Positions 10,206 through 21,713 of a DNA stretch of 64,000 bases are shown here, in pieces. The number at the start of each line of letters is the position of its first letter. The stretch's first letter is position 1. The notes beneath the pieces were generated by a model. It was given only the letters and a program-made list of their open reading frames with translations. It had not been told where the DNA came from and searched no databases. The DNA comes from Pseudomonas furukawaii (GTDB taxonomy: Bacteria; Pseudomonadota; Gammaproteobacteria; Pseudomonadales; Pseudomonadaceae): assembly GCF_002355475.1 (NCBI RefSeq), contig NZ_AP014862.1, positions 4,774,001 to 4,838,000 on the forward strand, given 5' to 3'. The translations under genes and the position numbers were made by a program.

Positions 10206-10233
10206 AAAGCCCGGCATTGCCGGGCTTTCTTTT
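10206..10233 (+). terminator. oprD terminator
   Basis: AAAGCCCGGC-ATT-GCCGGGCTTT followed by CTTTTT, 30 bp after the oprD stop. Confidence 0.9.
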
Positions 10234-10265
10234 TATCCATCATTGATCAACAAATAATCAATCGA

Positions 10266-10682
10266 CTAATTAATGGGCAACGCATAAGTCCCGGTTACAT
10301 GGGCAACAAGGTTATCCCTGTCATCCGCCGAATAAAGTGAAACCTCGCAGACCGCCTGCCGCCGACCCAACTTGAGTATTCTCGCTTCCGCCAGCAGATC
10401 CACTGGCTGAGGTCGTGCCAGGAAGTTGATATTCAAGTTTGACGTCACCGCCATCTCCACTTTCCCCAGCCTGCCCAGCACCACCGCATACATGGCCGCA
10501 TCCGCCAGCGCCATCAGGGTCGGACCGGAAAGCGTTCCTCCCGGGCGCACCAGCCTGGGCTGGAAAGGGACTCGCGCCAGCGCACCGGTTTCATCCAGCC
10601 GCTCGATCCGCAGGTCGATATCGTCCGCCATCGGCACGCCACCCCGGATCAGCGCCTGCACCTGCTCCGCTGTAAGACTCAC
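10266..10682 (-). CDS. PaaI-type hotdog-fold thioesterase
   Basis: A 138-residue hotdog-fold protein of the PaaI thioesterase family, which hydrolyses acyl- or aryl-CoA esters. The family segment [18 protein letters not shown] (about residues 50-67) carries the central helix, and later [19 protein letters not shown] gives typical strands. I chose a GTG start at 10682 (protein [12 protein letters not shown]) because a GGAGGGAGGG ribosome binding region lies a few bases upstream; the longer frame would overlap the proS promoter. The substrate is not predictable. Confidence 0.82.
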   Translation of the reverse strand: MSLTAEQVQALIRGGVPMADDIDLRIERLDETGALARVPFQPRLVRPGGTLSGPTLMALADAAMYAVVLGRLGKVEMAVTSNLNINFLARPQPVDLLAEARILKLGRRQAVCEVSLYSADDRDNLVAHVTGTYALPIN

Positions 10683-10789
10683 TCCATCACCCTCCCTCCG
10701 CCAACGGACCGCAATCCTGTACGCCACTTGATCAGGGCCGTACAATGCCGAGCCATCCAAACCCATCGCAACCGACAAAACGGCCAAAC

Positions 10790-12505
10790 ATGCGTACCAG
10801 TCAGTACCTGCTGTCCACCCTCAAGGAAACCCCCGCCGATGCCGTGGTTATCAGCCACCAGCTGCTGCTGCGTGCCGGCATGATCCGCAAGCTTGCCTCC
10901 GGCCTCTATACCTGGCTGCCAATGGGCCTCCGGGTGCTGCGCAAGGTCGAGGCAGTGGTCCGTGAAGAGATGGACGCCGCCGGTGCGCTGGAAGTGCTGA
11001 TGCCCGCCGTGCAGCCCGCCGAACTCTGGCAGGAGTCCGGCCGCTGGCAGCAGTACGGACCCGAGTTGCTGCGCCTGAAAGACCGTCATGATCGCGACTT
11101 CTGTGTCGGCCCGACCCACGAGGAAGTGATCACCGACCTCGCGCGCAACGAGCTGAACAGCTACAAGCAGCTGCCGCTGAACTTCTACCAGATCCAGACC
11201 AAGTTCCGTGACGAGATCCGTCCGCGCTTCGGCCTGATGCGCGGCCGCGAGTTCGTGATGAAGGATGCCTATTCCTTCCACATGAGCCAGGAGTCGCTGC
11301 AGGAAACCTACGACCGCATGCACCAGGCCTATTGCAACGTGTTCAGCCGCCTGGGCCTCGACTTCCGCCCCGTACTGGCCGACACCGGCTCCATCGGCGG
11401 CACCGGTTCCCATGAATTCCACGTGCTGGCCGAGTCCGGTGAAGACGATATCGCCTTCAGCGACAGCTCCGATTACGCCGCCAACGTCGAGAAGGCCGAA
11501 GCCCTGCCCCGCGAGTCCGAGCGTCCCGCCGCGACCCAGGAGCTGACGCTGGTGGACACCCCGGACACCAAGACCATCGCGGACCTGGTGGAGAAGTTCG
11601 GCCTGCCCATCGAGAAGACCATCAAGACCCTGGTGGTCCATGGCGCAGAAGAAGGCAAGCTGGTCGCCCTGATCGTTCGCGGCGACCACGAGCTGAATGA
11701 AATCAAGGCCGCCAACCTGCCCCAGGTGGCCAGCCCGCTGGCATTCGCCAGCGAAGCCGAGCTGCGCCAGGCCATCGGTGCCGGTGCCGGCTCCCTCGGT
11801 CCGCTGAACCTACCGCTGCCCTGCGTGGTGGATCGCTCCGTAGCCCTGATGAGCGACTTCGCCATCGGCGCCAACATCGATGACAAGCACTACTTCGGCG
11901 TGAACTGGGAGCGCGACCTGCCGCTGCCGGAAGTGGCCGATCTGCGCAATGTGGTCGCGGGCGACCCGAGCCCCGACGGCAAGGGCACCCTGGTGATCAA
12001 GCGCGGTATCGAGGTGGGCCACATCTTCCAGCTGGGCACCAAGTACAGCGAAGCCATGAAGCTGAACGTGCTGAGCGAACAGGGCAAGCCCGTCACCCTG
12101 ACCATGGGCTGCTACGGCATCGGCGTATCCCGCGTGGTGGCCGCCGCCATCGAGCAGAACTACGACGATCGCGGCATCCTCTGGCCGGCGGCCCTGGCAC
12201 CCTTCCAGGTCGCCCTGGTTCCCCTCAAGTACGAGACCCCGGCCGTCAAGGAAGCCACCGACAAGCTTTACGCCGAACTGCGGGCGGCGGGCGTCGACGT
12301 GCTGCTGGACGACCGTGACAAGAAGACCAGCCCCGGCGTCAAGTTCGCCGACATGGAGCTGATCGGCATTCCCCACCGCATCGTGGTGAGCGAGCGCGGC
12401 CTGGCCGACGGCAACCTGGAGTACAAGAGCCGTCGCGAAACCGACAGCGAGGCCGTTCCGGTCGCCGACGTCGTTTCCTTCATCACCGCCCGCGTGAATC
12501 GCTGA
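10790..12505 (+). CDS. proS: Prolyl-tRNA synthetase (bacterial type with editing domain)
   Basis: A 571-residue class IIa ProRS. The start [17 protein letters not shown] at 10790 is the family start; an in-frame ATG 45 bases upstream is not conserved-looking. Order: catalytic N-part with motif 1 (about 40-80), motif 2 [16 protein letters not shown] (about 138-155), the INS editing domain (about 225-400) that clears Ala-tRNA-Pro, motif 3 [17 protein letters not shown] (about 440-460), and the anticodon-binding domain (about 475-565). It is followed after 8 bp by a lipoprotein gene, likely read from the same transcript. Confidence 0.97.
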   Translation: MRTSQYLLSTLKETPADAVVISHQLLLRAGMIRKLASGLYTWLPMGLRVLRKVEAVVREEMDAAGALEVLMPAVQPAELWQESGRWQQYGPELLRLKDRHDRDFCVGPTHEEVITDLARNELNSYKQLPLNFYQIQTKFRDEIRPRFGLMRGREFVMKDAYSFHMSQESLQETYDRMHQAYCNVFSRLGLDFRPVLADTGSIGGTGSHEFHVLAESGEDDIAFSDSSDYAANVEKAEALPRESERPAATQELTLVDTPDTKTIADLVEKFGLPIEKTIKTLVVHGAEEGKLVALIVRGDHELNEIKAANLPQVASPLAFASEAELRQAIGAGAGSLGPLNLPLPCVVDRSVALMSDFAIGANIDDKHYFGVNWERDLPLPEVADLRNVVAGDPSPDGKGTLVIKRGIEVGHIFQLGTKYSEAMKLNVLSEQGKPVTLTMGCYGIGVSRVVAAAIEQNYDDRGILWPAALAPFQVALVPLKYETPAVKEATDKLYAELRAAGVDVLLDDRDKKTSPGVKFADMELIGIPHRIVVSERGLADGNLEYKSRRETDSEAVPVADVVSFITARVNR

Positions 12506-12513
12506 TCGAGAAC

Positions 12514-13470
12514 ATGTCCAAGCGTAGTTCCCTAATCCGAGTGGGTGCCGCCCTGTGCGGCGCCCTCTTCGTCAGTGGTTGTGCCAACCACCTGCCGCAG
12601 CGCAGCGAACACGAGGAGCGCGTCGAGCGCAAGCTTCTCAGCCACAGCCTGCAGATCGACGTGGGCGAACCCCAGGTGCTGGAACTCCCGCAACGACGTG
12701 TCCGCATCAACGAACAGAAGACCTTCGAGGTCACCGAGTTCGAGGTCAGTCGTCATTACGACCGCTACACGCCCTACCAGCCCTGGCGCGAGCTCTACGA
12801 GGTTCCGCTGGGTGCGGTAGCGGTGGTGGCCGGCGTCGGTGCCAACGTGCTCAACGTGGTGCTGCTGGGCAGCCTGCCCGACACCGCCACCAAGGACTGG
12901 ATCAGCTACGGTTTCGCTGGCCTCAACCCGGCGATGAACGTGGAGTCCAACGGCCGCTCGGAGCAGAACCTCGCCGGCATCGACGAGAAGCAGCTGGACA
13001 AGAGGATGGAGTACACCAGCCAACCCTGGGCGGAACGCCCCGTGCTGGTGAAGCTGGGCAGTCGAAGCCATGAGCTGCTGACCGACCGCAATGGCATCCT
13101 GCGCCTGAACCTGCTGGACAGCCCCTTCGCCGATGAAGAGGTGAGCCGCGTGGGCACGCTGCACCTGAGCGTCTCGGATGACCAGGACAGCGCCCGCGCC
13201 GACGCGACCCTGGGCATCAGCCGCTCACTGCGCGGCAAGCTGTCGGAAGCCCACGCACTGATCTTCGAGGACCTCGAGGACGACGAAGTCGCGCAGTGGG
13301 TACACCGGGTCAAACGCTTGTCGGAACTAGGCCTGGAAGAAGAGGCCAGCGAACTGGAGCAAAGCCTGATCGAGCTGACGCGCAACGATCCGGAACTGCA
13401 GAAGGAATTCCTCCACTCGCTAATGAAGGACGCCGGCCGCCTGGCTGCGGATCCGGGCGATTCGGAGTGA
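12514..13470 (+). CDS. Predicted lipoprotein of unknown function
   Basis: A 318-residue protein starting with a lipoprotein signal: positively charged MSKRSSLIRV, a hydrophobic core and the lipobox VSGC with Cys23. The mature part is acidic and mostly helical at the C-terminus (about 245-318). A short hydrophobic Gly/Ala-rich segment, VPLGAVAVVAGVGANVLNVV (about residues 97-116), could be membrane-active. I do not recognise a named domain; an equivalent gene sits after proS in P. aeruginosa. Outer- versus inner-membrane location is not decided by the residues after Cys (Ala-Asn). Confidence 0.8.
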   Translation: MSKRSSLIRVGAALCGALFVSGCANHLPQRSEHEERVERKLLSHSLQIDVGEPQVLELPQRRVRINEQKTFEVTEFEVSRHYDRYTPYQPWRELYEVPLGAVAVVAGVGANVLNVVLLGSLPDTATKDWISYGFAGLNPAMNVESNGRSEQNLAGIDEKQLDKRMEYTSQPWAERPVLVKLGSRSHELLTDRNGILRLNLLDSPFADEEVSRVGTLHLSVSDDQDSARADATLGISRSLRGKLSEAHALIFEDLEDDEVAQWVHRVKRLSELGLEEEASELEQSLIELTRNDPELQKEFLHSLMKDAGRLAADPGDSE

Positions 13471-13506
13471 CGAACCGGGAGGGAATCCGATCCCTCCCCT
13501 TGCGGC

Positions 13507-13782
13507 TCAACGTCGCACGATGAAGCCGATGATCCCCTGGAGGGGTTGCTCGGCGAGCTCCACCGCCGTCACCCGCGCCTTGTCGGGTCCCCGCTCGAGC
13601 CAGCGGGCCAGTTCGCGCACGGCGTCCTCCTCGCCCTCCAGCAACACCTCGACCCTGCCGTCGTCCAGGTTGCGCACCCAGCCGTCCAGGTCCAGGCGAT
13701 CCGCCTCCTCCTGGGTCGACTGGCGATAGTAGACACCCTGGACCTTGCCACTGACGTAACCGTGCAGACAGATTCGCGCCAT
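13507..13782 (-). CDS. acyP: Acylphosphatase
   Basis: A 91-residue acylphosphatase, which hydrolyses carboxyl-phosphate bonds such as acetyl phosphate. The active-site arginine is in GKVQGVYYRQST (about residues 12-23; the family consensus is GxVQGVxFR) and the catalytic asparagine in GWVRNLDDGRVEV (about 36-48). The C-terminal GFIVRR fits the last strand. It lies 2 bp downstream of the thioredoxin-like gene, so the two probably share a transcript. Confidence 0.93.
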   Translation of the reverse strand: MARICLHGYVSGKVQGVYYRQSTQEEADRLDLDGWVRNLDDGRVEVLLEGEEDAVRELARWLERGPDKARVTAVELAEQPLQGIIGFIVRR

Positions 13783-13784
13783 CG

Positions 13785-14264
13785 CTACTCACCCTTGCGC
13801 AGGCTGGCGAGACGCGCAGTGAGGCCGGCGGCGTCCTGCTCACCCATGAGCCGCTCGCGCACCTTGCCCTGGGTATCGATGATGTAGGTCACCGGCAGGG
13901 CTTCACTGCGGGGCAACTCGAAGCGCGCGGCCGGATCCTCCGCCAGTACCGTGAAGCGGATACCCATCTTGTCCACCGCATCGCTGAGCTCCTCGCCCTG
14001 GAGTCCGTCGAAGTTGACCCCCAGCACCTTCACGCCCTTGTCCTTCTGCTGTTCGGCAAGCGCGTTGAGCTCGGGGATTTCGGTGCGGCAGGGCGCACAC
14101 CATTCCGCCCAGTAATTGATGACCAGCCACTGGCCTTCAAGCCGCTCAACCGCTACCTTCTGTCCATGCTGATCGACGCCGACGTCGTCCGAGCAGCCGG
14201 CCAGGAACAGGCTGGCCCCCATCAGTGCGAACGCCCCAATGACAGCCTGGAGTCGCGATCCCAT
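13785..14264 (-). CDS. TlpA/ResA-like thioredoxin-fold lipoprotein
   Basis: A 159-residue secreted thiol-disulfide protein. Starting at 14264, the N-terminus MGSRLQAVIGAFALMG leads to the lipobox LAGC (Cys24). The thioredoxin active site WCAPC lies near residue 60 after INYWAEWC, and the cis-proline region appears as ALPVTYIID near 125. It likely works in periplasmic disulfide exchange, attached to a membrane. The open frame runs further upstream, but those residues precede any signal. Its start is only 30 bp from the divergent gene at 14295. Confidence 0.9.
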   Translation of the reverse strand: MGSRLQAVIGAFALMGASLFLAGCSDDVGVDQHGQKVAVERLEGQWLVINYWAEWCAPCRTEIPELNALAEQQKDKGVKVLGVNFDGLQGEELSDAVDKMGIRFTVLAEDPAARFELPRSEALPVTYIIDTQGKVRERLMGEQDAAGLTARLASLRKGE

Positions 14265-14294
14265 GCATTCGGTCCTCGTGTACGCGGGGTTGAT

Positions 14295-15698
14295 ATGACG
14301 CTGGATGCCCTGCGCCTGGAAGTGCCGGACATCCTGGAAGAGAACTCCACTCCCCTGGCGAGCGTGCCAACGCTCCTGGCCGAGGCCCGCCAACTCCCTC
14401 AGGATAGTGCCCTGCAGCAGGTCCTGACGCTTCTCTTCAGGCTCAATCGCAGCGCACTGACCTTACTTGAAAGGCAACGGGTGCTGCAAAACTTCAGTGA
14501 AGAGTTCCGCCACTATGCGCAGGGCTGCCAGGAACGGGACGTCCCAGCGCCCTTCCTGCGCCTCTGCGACGAGCTGGCCTGCGGTTTCAAGCGCCTGCTT
14601 CTGCAGATTCTGCAGGGGCACCAGCCCTCCAGGCCGCACCTTGCCTGGTGCCTCTACATGGCCGAGCATTTCCTCGCCCAGACCCAGCTACGCCATTACC
14701 AGCTGTACCTGGAGCCCGACCCGCGCCTCTGGCGCGACAGCCACCTGCTCTACTGGCTCGGCGAACACCAGCACTGCCTGGATGAACCCGTCGCCGCCGC
14801 CTTCGTGCCGACGCCCGCCAATACCCTGCGTGGCCTCTACCAGCAGATGCTGCTCCTGGCCCTGAGCAACCCCTTCCACCTCCCCGACGGCGAATGCCTG
14901 CAGCTGTTCGGCGCCCTTGCACCATTGGCCGGCCTGGCGCGCCTGCTGCCCTGGGACGAGGACGACGAGAATGCCAACCCGACAGTGGACCTCACCGAGT
15001 CCCAACCCTGCCTTCCACAGGACCAGACTCCGGACGGCGAGTCCACCCACCTCCGCCGGCTGGAGCTCGGCGCCCTGCTGATCGCCCTCAATGAACCCGC
15101 CCCCCTGCGCAGCGAGCGCGACAGCGCCCTGCTGGAGCGGGTTCGCCAGCATTGGCTGGGACGCCAGCAGCGCCGCCATCCCCGCACGGAACAATCAGGC
15201 AGTTGCCAACTGGTAGTGGGCCTTCCCGCGATACACGCCGATCTGCTGACCCAGCATCCCGACCGCCATGAGACGCAATTGCTGGATGCCAGCCCCGGTG
15301 GCGCTCGCCTGCTCTGCGACGGCCACCTCACCAGCCTGGTGCCAGTGGGCCAGTTGGTGCTGGTCCGCGGTGCCAGCTCCCCGATTCTCGCGCTGGTGCG
15401 CTGGCGCTACCAGAACGCCGAAGGCCTGCATCTGGGCCTGCGCTACCTCAAGGGCCTGCCCCGGCCTGCCTGGCTGCGCCGGGCCCCCAGCGCGCAGACC
15501 CATCCCGGCGTCCTGCAGAGCACTCCGGCCCCCGGCATCGGTTGGCACCATGGCCTCTGGCTGCCCGGCCAGCAGTTCGTCGAAGGGGAGAATCTCTGGC
15601 TGCAACTGGCCAATATGAACAACCAGGCCATCGTCCGGCTGCCCGCCCCCAACCTGACGACCAGTCTGGTCGCGCGCTACCCCCTGCAACTGGCGTGA
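14295..15698 (+). CDS. Protein of unknown function with PilZ-like C-terminal half
   Basis: A 467-residue cytoplasmic protein with no signal or membrane segments. The first 300 residues are Leu-rich and helical. Around residues 330-400 it has DASPGGARLLCDG followed about 35 residues later by VRWRYQNAEGLHLGLRYL, a spacing resembling PilZ domains, but the RxxxR half of the c-di-GMP signature is not clear, so binding is doubtful. An equivalent gene occurs at this place in P. aeruginosa. The start at 14295 is chosen because upstream sequence would overlap the divergent lipoprotein gene. Confidence 0.75.
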   Translation: MTLDALRLEVPDILEENSTPLASVPTLLAEARQLPQDSALQQVLTLLFRLNRSALTLLERQRVLQNFSEEFRHYAQGCQERDVPAPFLRLCDELACGFKRLLLQILQGHQPSRPHLAWCLYMAEHFLAQTQLRHYQLYLEPDPRLWRDSHLLYWLGEHQHCLDEPVAAAFVPTPANTLRGLYQQMLLLALSNPFHLPDGECLQLFGALAPLAGLARLLPWDEDDENANPTVDLTESQPCLPQDQTPDGESTHLRRLELGALLIALNEPAPLRSERDSALLERVRQHWLGRQQRRHPRTEQSGSCQLVVGLPAIHADLLTQHPDRHETQLLDASPGGARLLCDGHLTSLVPVGQLVLVRGASSPILALVRWRYQNAEGLHLGLRYLKGLPRPAWLRRAPSAQTHPGVLQSTPAPGIGWHHGLWLPGQQFVEGENLWLQLANMNNQAIVRLPAPNLTTSLVARYPLQLA

Positions 15699-15741
15699 AC
15701 GGCACGGCCGTCGCACCGACAGAGGCGATCGACGCGACGTG

Positions 15742-18442
<2,701 letters not shown>

Positions 18443-18461
18443 GCTCCGCAATGAAAAAGCC

Positions 18462-18475
18462 CGGACATTCGTCCG
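18462..18475 (+). repeat. 14-bp direct repeat, left flank of IS element
   Basis: CGGACATTCGTCCG occurs here and again at 19829-19842. It is the core of the presumed original terminator hairpin GCCCGGAC-ATTC-GTCCGGGC. The left copy keeps the GCCC arm and A-run, the right copy keeps the GGGC arm and T-rich tail. Confidence 0.75.
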
Positions 18476-18530
18476 TAATGCTGTTCACTTAGGCGATGCC
18501 AGCGTCAGTCGCTGGGGCTTCAACCCCTGA

Positions 18531-18624
18531 TGTAGGAGCGAGCTTGCTCGCGAAAACGGCCTGTTCGCGAGCAAGCTCGCTTGTATGTCGTAAGGTGGGT
18601 CTGTCGGGGGTGGAGGGACTGAGC
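18531..18624. repeat. REP palindrome pair with conserved tail
   Basis: The sequence TGTAGGAGCGAGCTTGCTCG starts a classical Pseudomonas REP. Perfect 18-bp arms lie at 18537-18554 and 18564-18581. A tail at 18582-18624 (TGTATGTCGTAAGGTGGG and on to GGAGGGACTGAGC) recurs almost unchanged at 38941-38983, also directly after a REP. Confidence 0.85.
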
Positions 18625-18634
18625 TCGCTTCTGC

Positions 18635-18793
18635 AAGACAGACGGTAGGAGAACTCCCCCACTCCTGGCTCACGACAAGCGCCGATAAGGAATCCATCGA
18701 CTCGAGTAGCCGCTCGAGATCGACCATATCTGCAAGCCTGCGCACAGGTGAGCCCCCCGACAGACTCATTCATCTTGTCGGCCGGAATCGCAC
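18635..18793 (+). ncRNA. Candidate IS110 bridge (seeker) RNA region
   Basis: IS110-group elements encode a structured guide RNA in the long noncoding end upstream of the transposase. This interval has that position, no coding potential, and hairpins such as CTCGAG-TAGCCG-CTCGAG near 18700-18720. This is inferred from position; I have not folded it or matched guide loops to the target. Confidence 0.35.
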
Positions 18794-19738
18794 ATGACAA
18801 CCCAATCCCCCATCATCGGCATCGACGTGGCCAAGGACAGCCTGAGCCTGTATCGCGCCGACCTGGACCAGTACTGCACCCTGGACAATGACGCCCGCAG
18901 CATCCGCGCCTGGCTGAAGACGCTCCCCGGCGACTGTGCCTTGGCAGTGGAAGCCACCAGCACCTATCACGTGCAGCTCGTCGACCTGGCCCATGCGCGT
19001 GGTCATCGCCTCTATGTCATTGATGGCTATCGCCTGAGCAATTACCGCAAGGGCATCGGCGGCCGCATCAAGACCGACGCCAGCGATGCCCGTCTACTGG
19101 CCCGTTATCTGGCCCACGAACAGGCCCAACTGCGGGTCTGGCAACCCGCCGGCAAGGCTTACCGGCTGCTGCAAAGCCTGCTGCGACGCCGGGCGACGCT
19201 GATCCGCAGTGCCACGGCGCTGCGCCAGAGCTTTGGCCATGACACCCAGTTCAAGGTGTCGATGAAAGCGGCGCTCAGCTCCCTCAAGCGCCTGGAGCAG
19301 CGCCTCGATCAGGACATTGCCCAGGCCTTGAAGGACGCTGGCCTAGCCGAGCAGGCCAAGCGTTGCCGGGCCATTGAAGGCATCGGCCCGCTAACCGCAG
19401 CAGCCCTGAACATGGCCTTTCAGCGTGGCCCCTTCCGCAACAGCGACGCCTTCATCGCCTTCCTGGGCCTGGATGTGCGCGCGAAGGAATCGGGGCGCTA
19501 CAGCGGACGCCGCAAGTTGAGCAAACAGGGCGATCCGGAGGTCCGGCGGCTGCTACACAATGCCGCCATGGCCGCCAGTCGCACCAAAGCTTGGCAGAAG
19601 CTCTATCTGGGCTACCTGGAGCGTGGTCTGAAAAAGACCGAAGCCCTGACCATCCTGGCACGGAAACTGGCTCGAATTGCCTTCGCCCTCATGAAGACCC
19701 AGCAGCCGTATCGGTCACCAACCTGTACGGCGGGGTAG
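18794..19738 (+). CDS. IS110-family transposase
   Basis: A 314-residue DEDD transposase. The N-terminal RuvC-like domain begins with the acidic motif IIGIDVAKDSLSLY (Asp at about residue 11), continues with AVEATSTYH near 55 and KTDASDARLLARYL near 96. The C-terminal Tnp domain (about 195-300) has IEGIGPLTAAALNM and FIAFLGLDVRAKESG, including the helix-hairpin-like segment, and a candidate catalytic serine in the GRYSGRRKLSKQGDPEVRRL region. The gene appears intact, so the element may be active. Confidence 0.93.
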   Translation: MTTQSPIIGIDVAKDSLSLYRADLDQYCTLDNDARSIRAWLKTLPGDCALAVEATSTYHVQLVDLAHARGHRLYVIDGYRLSNYRKGIGGRIKTDASDARLLARYLAHEQAQLRVWQPAGKAYRLLQSLLRRRATLIRSATALRQSFGHDTQFKVSMKAALSSLKRLEQRLDQDIAQALKDAGLAEQAKRCRAIEGIGPLTAAALNMAFQRGPFRNSDAFIAFLGLDVRAKESGRYSGRRKLSKQGDPEVRRLLHNAAMAASRTKAWQKLYLGYLERGLKKTEALTILARKLARIAFALMKTQQPYRSPTCTAG

Positions 19739-19770
19739 ACATAGAATCTCCTACGATCACGCAGAATCAA

Positions 19771-19809
19771 AAAAATGCCGCTTTCCTGCTGAAGGAAAAG
19801 CGGCGTTTT
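19771..19809 (+). terminator. Hairpin terminator downstream of the transposase
   Basis: GCCGCTTTCC and GGAAAAGCGGC arms with a one-base bulge, preceded by an A-run and followed by GTTTTC. Confidence 0.7.
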
Positions 19810-19828
19810 CTTTATGTGAACGGCATTA

Positions 19829-19842
19829 CGGACATTCGTCCG
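19829..19842 (+). repeat. 14-bp direct repeat, right flank of IS element
   Basis: Second copy of CGGACATTCGTCCG; it joins GGGCTTTCCTTTT, the presumed right arm and tail of the original bidirectional terminator between the DUF2069 gene and hda. Confidence 0.75.
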
Positions 19843-19875
19843 GGCTTTCCTTTTGGGCTTGCGGTCGCGCCACGG

Positions 19876-20580
19876 CTACCAGCCGAAAATTTCCTTGAGG
19901 AAGGGAATCGTCAGCTTGCGCTGGGCCTGCAGCGAGGCCTGGTCGAGGATATCCAGCAGGTCGAACAGCAGGTTCATGCTGCGCGGCCCACGGGTCAGGA
20001 TGAAACGCCCCACCTCATCGGTCAGATGCAGGCCCCGGCGCGAGGCCCGCAATTGCAGGGCACGCAGCTTGTCCTCATCGGACAGGCCGTGGAGCTGGAA
20101 CACCAGGGCCAGGGTCAGCCGGGACTTGAGGTCCGGCAACTTGATGCCCAATTCACGGGGCGACTTGTTGGCCGACAGCAACAGCTTGCGACCGGCATCC
20201 CGCAGCCGGTTGAACAGGTGGAACAGCCCTTCTTCCCACTCCTGGCGCCCGGCCAGCGCATCCAGGCCGTCGAGACAGACCAGCTCGCACTGCTCCAGGT
20301 TGTCGAAGACCTCAGGGCCGTAATGCACAAGCTCATCCATCGGCAGGTAGATCGCCTGTTCGTCGCGCTGCTCGAAGCGGATGCAGGCGGCCTGCAACAG
20401 ATGGCTACGGCCAACGCCTTCTCCACCCCAGAGGTAAATCAGGCTTTCGGTCCAGCCGGCATCGGCTTCGCACAGGCGCTCGACATAGCCGAGAGCCGCA
20501 GCATTGGCGCCGGGATAGAAGTTGGCGAAGGTGGCGTCGTCACGCAGACGCACACTCAGGGGAAGCTGGATCGGTGTCAT
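19876..20580 (-). CDS. hda: Hda, DnaA regulatory inactivator
   Basis: A 234-residue AAA+ protein. With the loaded sliding clamp, Hda stimulates ATP hydrolysis by DnaA and so prevents re-initiation. The N-terminus MTPIQLPLSVRL holds the clamp-binding motif QLPLSV. The modified Walker A WGGEGVGRSHLLQA (about 50-63), Walker B CLDGLDAL (about 102-110) and sensor 2/box VIII arginine in LTRGPRSMNLLFDLLD are visible. Only the AAA+ domains are present, not DnaA domain IV. It overlaps the AI-2E permease gene by an ATGA junction. Confidence 0.94.
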   Translation of the reverse strand: MTPIQLPLSVRLRDDATFANFYPGANAAALGYVERLCEADAGWTESLIYLWGGEGVGRSHLLQAACIRFEQRDEQAIYLPMDELVHYGPEVFDNLEQCELVCLDGLDALAGRQEWEEGLFHLFNRLRDAGRKLLLSANKSPRELGIKLPDLKSRLTLALVFQLHGLSDEDKLRALQLRASRRGLHLTDEVGRFILTRGPRSMNLLFDLLDILDQASLQAQRKLTIPFLKEIFGW

Positions 20581-21671
20581 GCCGTACTGGGAGGGTCGTC
20601 TGGACCGCTACTCGACTTTCCGTAAAGGTCGGAAAGTTTATAGAAATCATGCGCATGGCGCAGCAACACCATGATGATCGCCGCGACCGGCAGCGCCAGG
20701 AGCACGCCGGTGAAGCCAAACAGCTGGCCTCCGGCGAGTATGGCAAAGATTACCGCGACCGGGTGCAGGCCGATGCGATCCCCCACCAGCAGGGGTGTCA
20801 GCAGCATTCCCTCGAGCAGTTGGCCTGCCGTGAACACCGCCACCACACCGATCAGCGGATAGAACTCGAACCCCCCGAACTGGAAGAGCGCAGCCACTAC
20901 CGCGGCGCCGAATCCCACCACGAAGCCCATGTAGGGCACGATGCTGGCCAACCCCGCCAGCAGGCCGATCAGAAGGCCAAGGTCCAGTCCCACCAGCATC
21001 AGGCCGACGGCATAGATCATCCCCAGTGCCAGCATCACCAGTAACTGGCCACGGAGGAAGGCCCCCAGCACCTCGTGGCATTCGCCCACCAGCCCCACCA
21101 CATAGGACTCGCGACTGCGCGGCAGCAGGCCGCGCAGCTTCGACACCATCAGGTCCCAGTCCCGCAGCAGGTAGAACCCCACCACCGGGATCAGCACCAG
21201 GTTGCCGAGCCAGGCCAGCAGCGCCAGCCCGGACGCCGTGACGCTGGCCAGCAGGGAACCGGCGATATCGGTGGTCTGCCCGAGATGGCCGCTGAGCACC
21301 GCCTTGAGCTTGTCGAAACGCCAGAACTCGCCGGCCAGGCCCAGCCGGCCCTGGACCCAGGGCAAGGCGGTCTGCTGCAGCCAGTCGAGCATCTGCGGTG
21401 CCACCTCATAGAGGCGGAAGAGCTGTCGTCCGAGCATCGGTACCAGCACCAGCAACATAGCCAGCAGGATCAAGGCGAAGAGACCGAAGACCAGCACCAC
21501 GCCCCAGGTCCGCGAAAGCCCAAGGCGCTCCAGGCGATCCACCAGCGGATCGCCCAGGTAGGCCAGCAGCATCCCCACCAGGAAGGGTGAAAGCACCGGA
21601 TGCAGCTGGTAGAGCAGCCAGCCCAGCAGCAGGAAGCCACCCAGCCAGAGCCAGCGGCGCGAATCGGTCAT
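20577..21671 (-). CDS. AI-2E family (PerM-like) permease
   Basis: A 364-residue integral membrane protein of the AI-2E exporter/PerM family with about eight membrane helices: two near 8-45, one near 60-85, then four or more in 155-330. The family motif region appears around GLASIVPYMGFVVGFGAAVV and PLIGVVAVFTAGQLLEG. The transported substrate is unknown for this subgroup. The 3' end overlaps hda, and this hda-perM pairing is typical of pseudomonads. Confidence 0.9.
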   Translation of the reverse strand: MTDSRRWLWLGGFLLLGWLLYQLHPVLSPFLVGMLLAYLGDPLVDRLERLGLSRTWGVVLVFGLFALILLAMLLVLVPMLGRQLFRLYEVAPQMLDWLQQTALPWVQGRLGLAGEFWRFDKLKAVLSGHLGQTTDIAGSLLASVTASGLALLAWLGNLVLIPVVGFYLLRDWDLMVSKLRGLLPRSRESYVVGLVGECHEVLGAFLRGQLLVMLALGMIYAVGLMLVGLDLGLLIGLLAGLASIVPYMGFVVGFGAAVVAALFQFGGFEFYPLIGVVAVFTAGQLLEGMLLTPLLVGDRIGLHPVAVIFAILAGGQLFGFTGVLLALPVAAIIMVLLRHAHDFYKLSDLYGKSSSGPDDPPSTA

Positions 21672-21713
21672 GTCAGGCCCTCTTCCCTGTGTGGCGGGTT
21701 CGACGATGTCGGC

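Larger units (their letters stand above)
18476..19828 (+). mobile_element. IS110-family insertion element with short terminal inverted repeats
   Basis: A 1353-bp segment between 14-bp direct repeats. Its ends begin TAATGCTGTTCAC (left) and, read inward from the right, TAATGCCGTTCAC: 12 of 13 positions match. It carries one IS110-type transposase, a 318-bp upstream noncoding part that includes a REP pair, and about 90 bp downstream with a terminator hairpin. A long duplication and terminal inverted repeats are unusual for IS110 elements, so the true ends may lie inside and the outer parts may belong to an earlier insertion. Confidence 0.65.
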
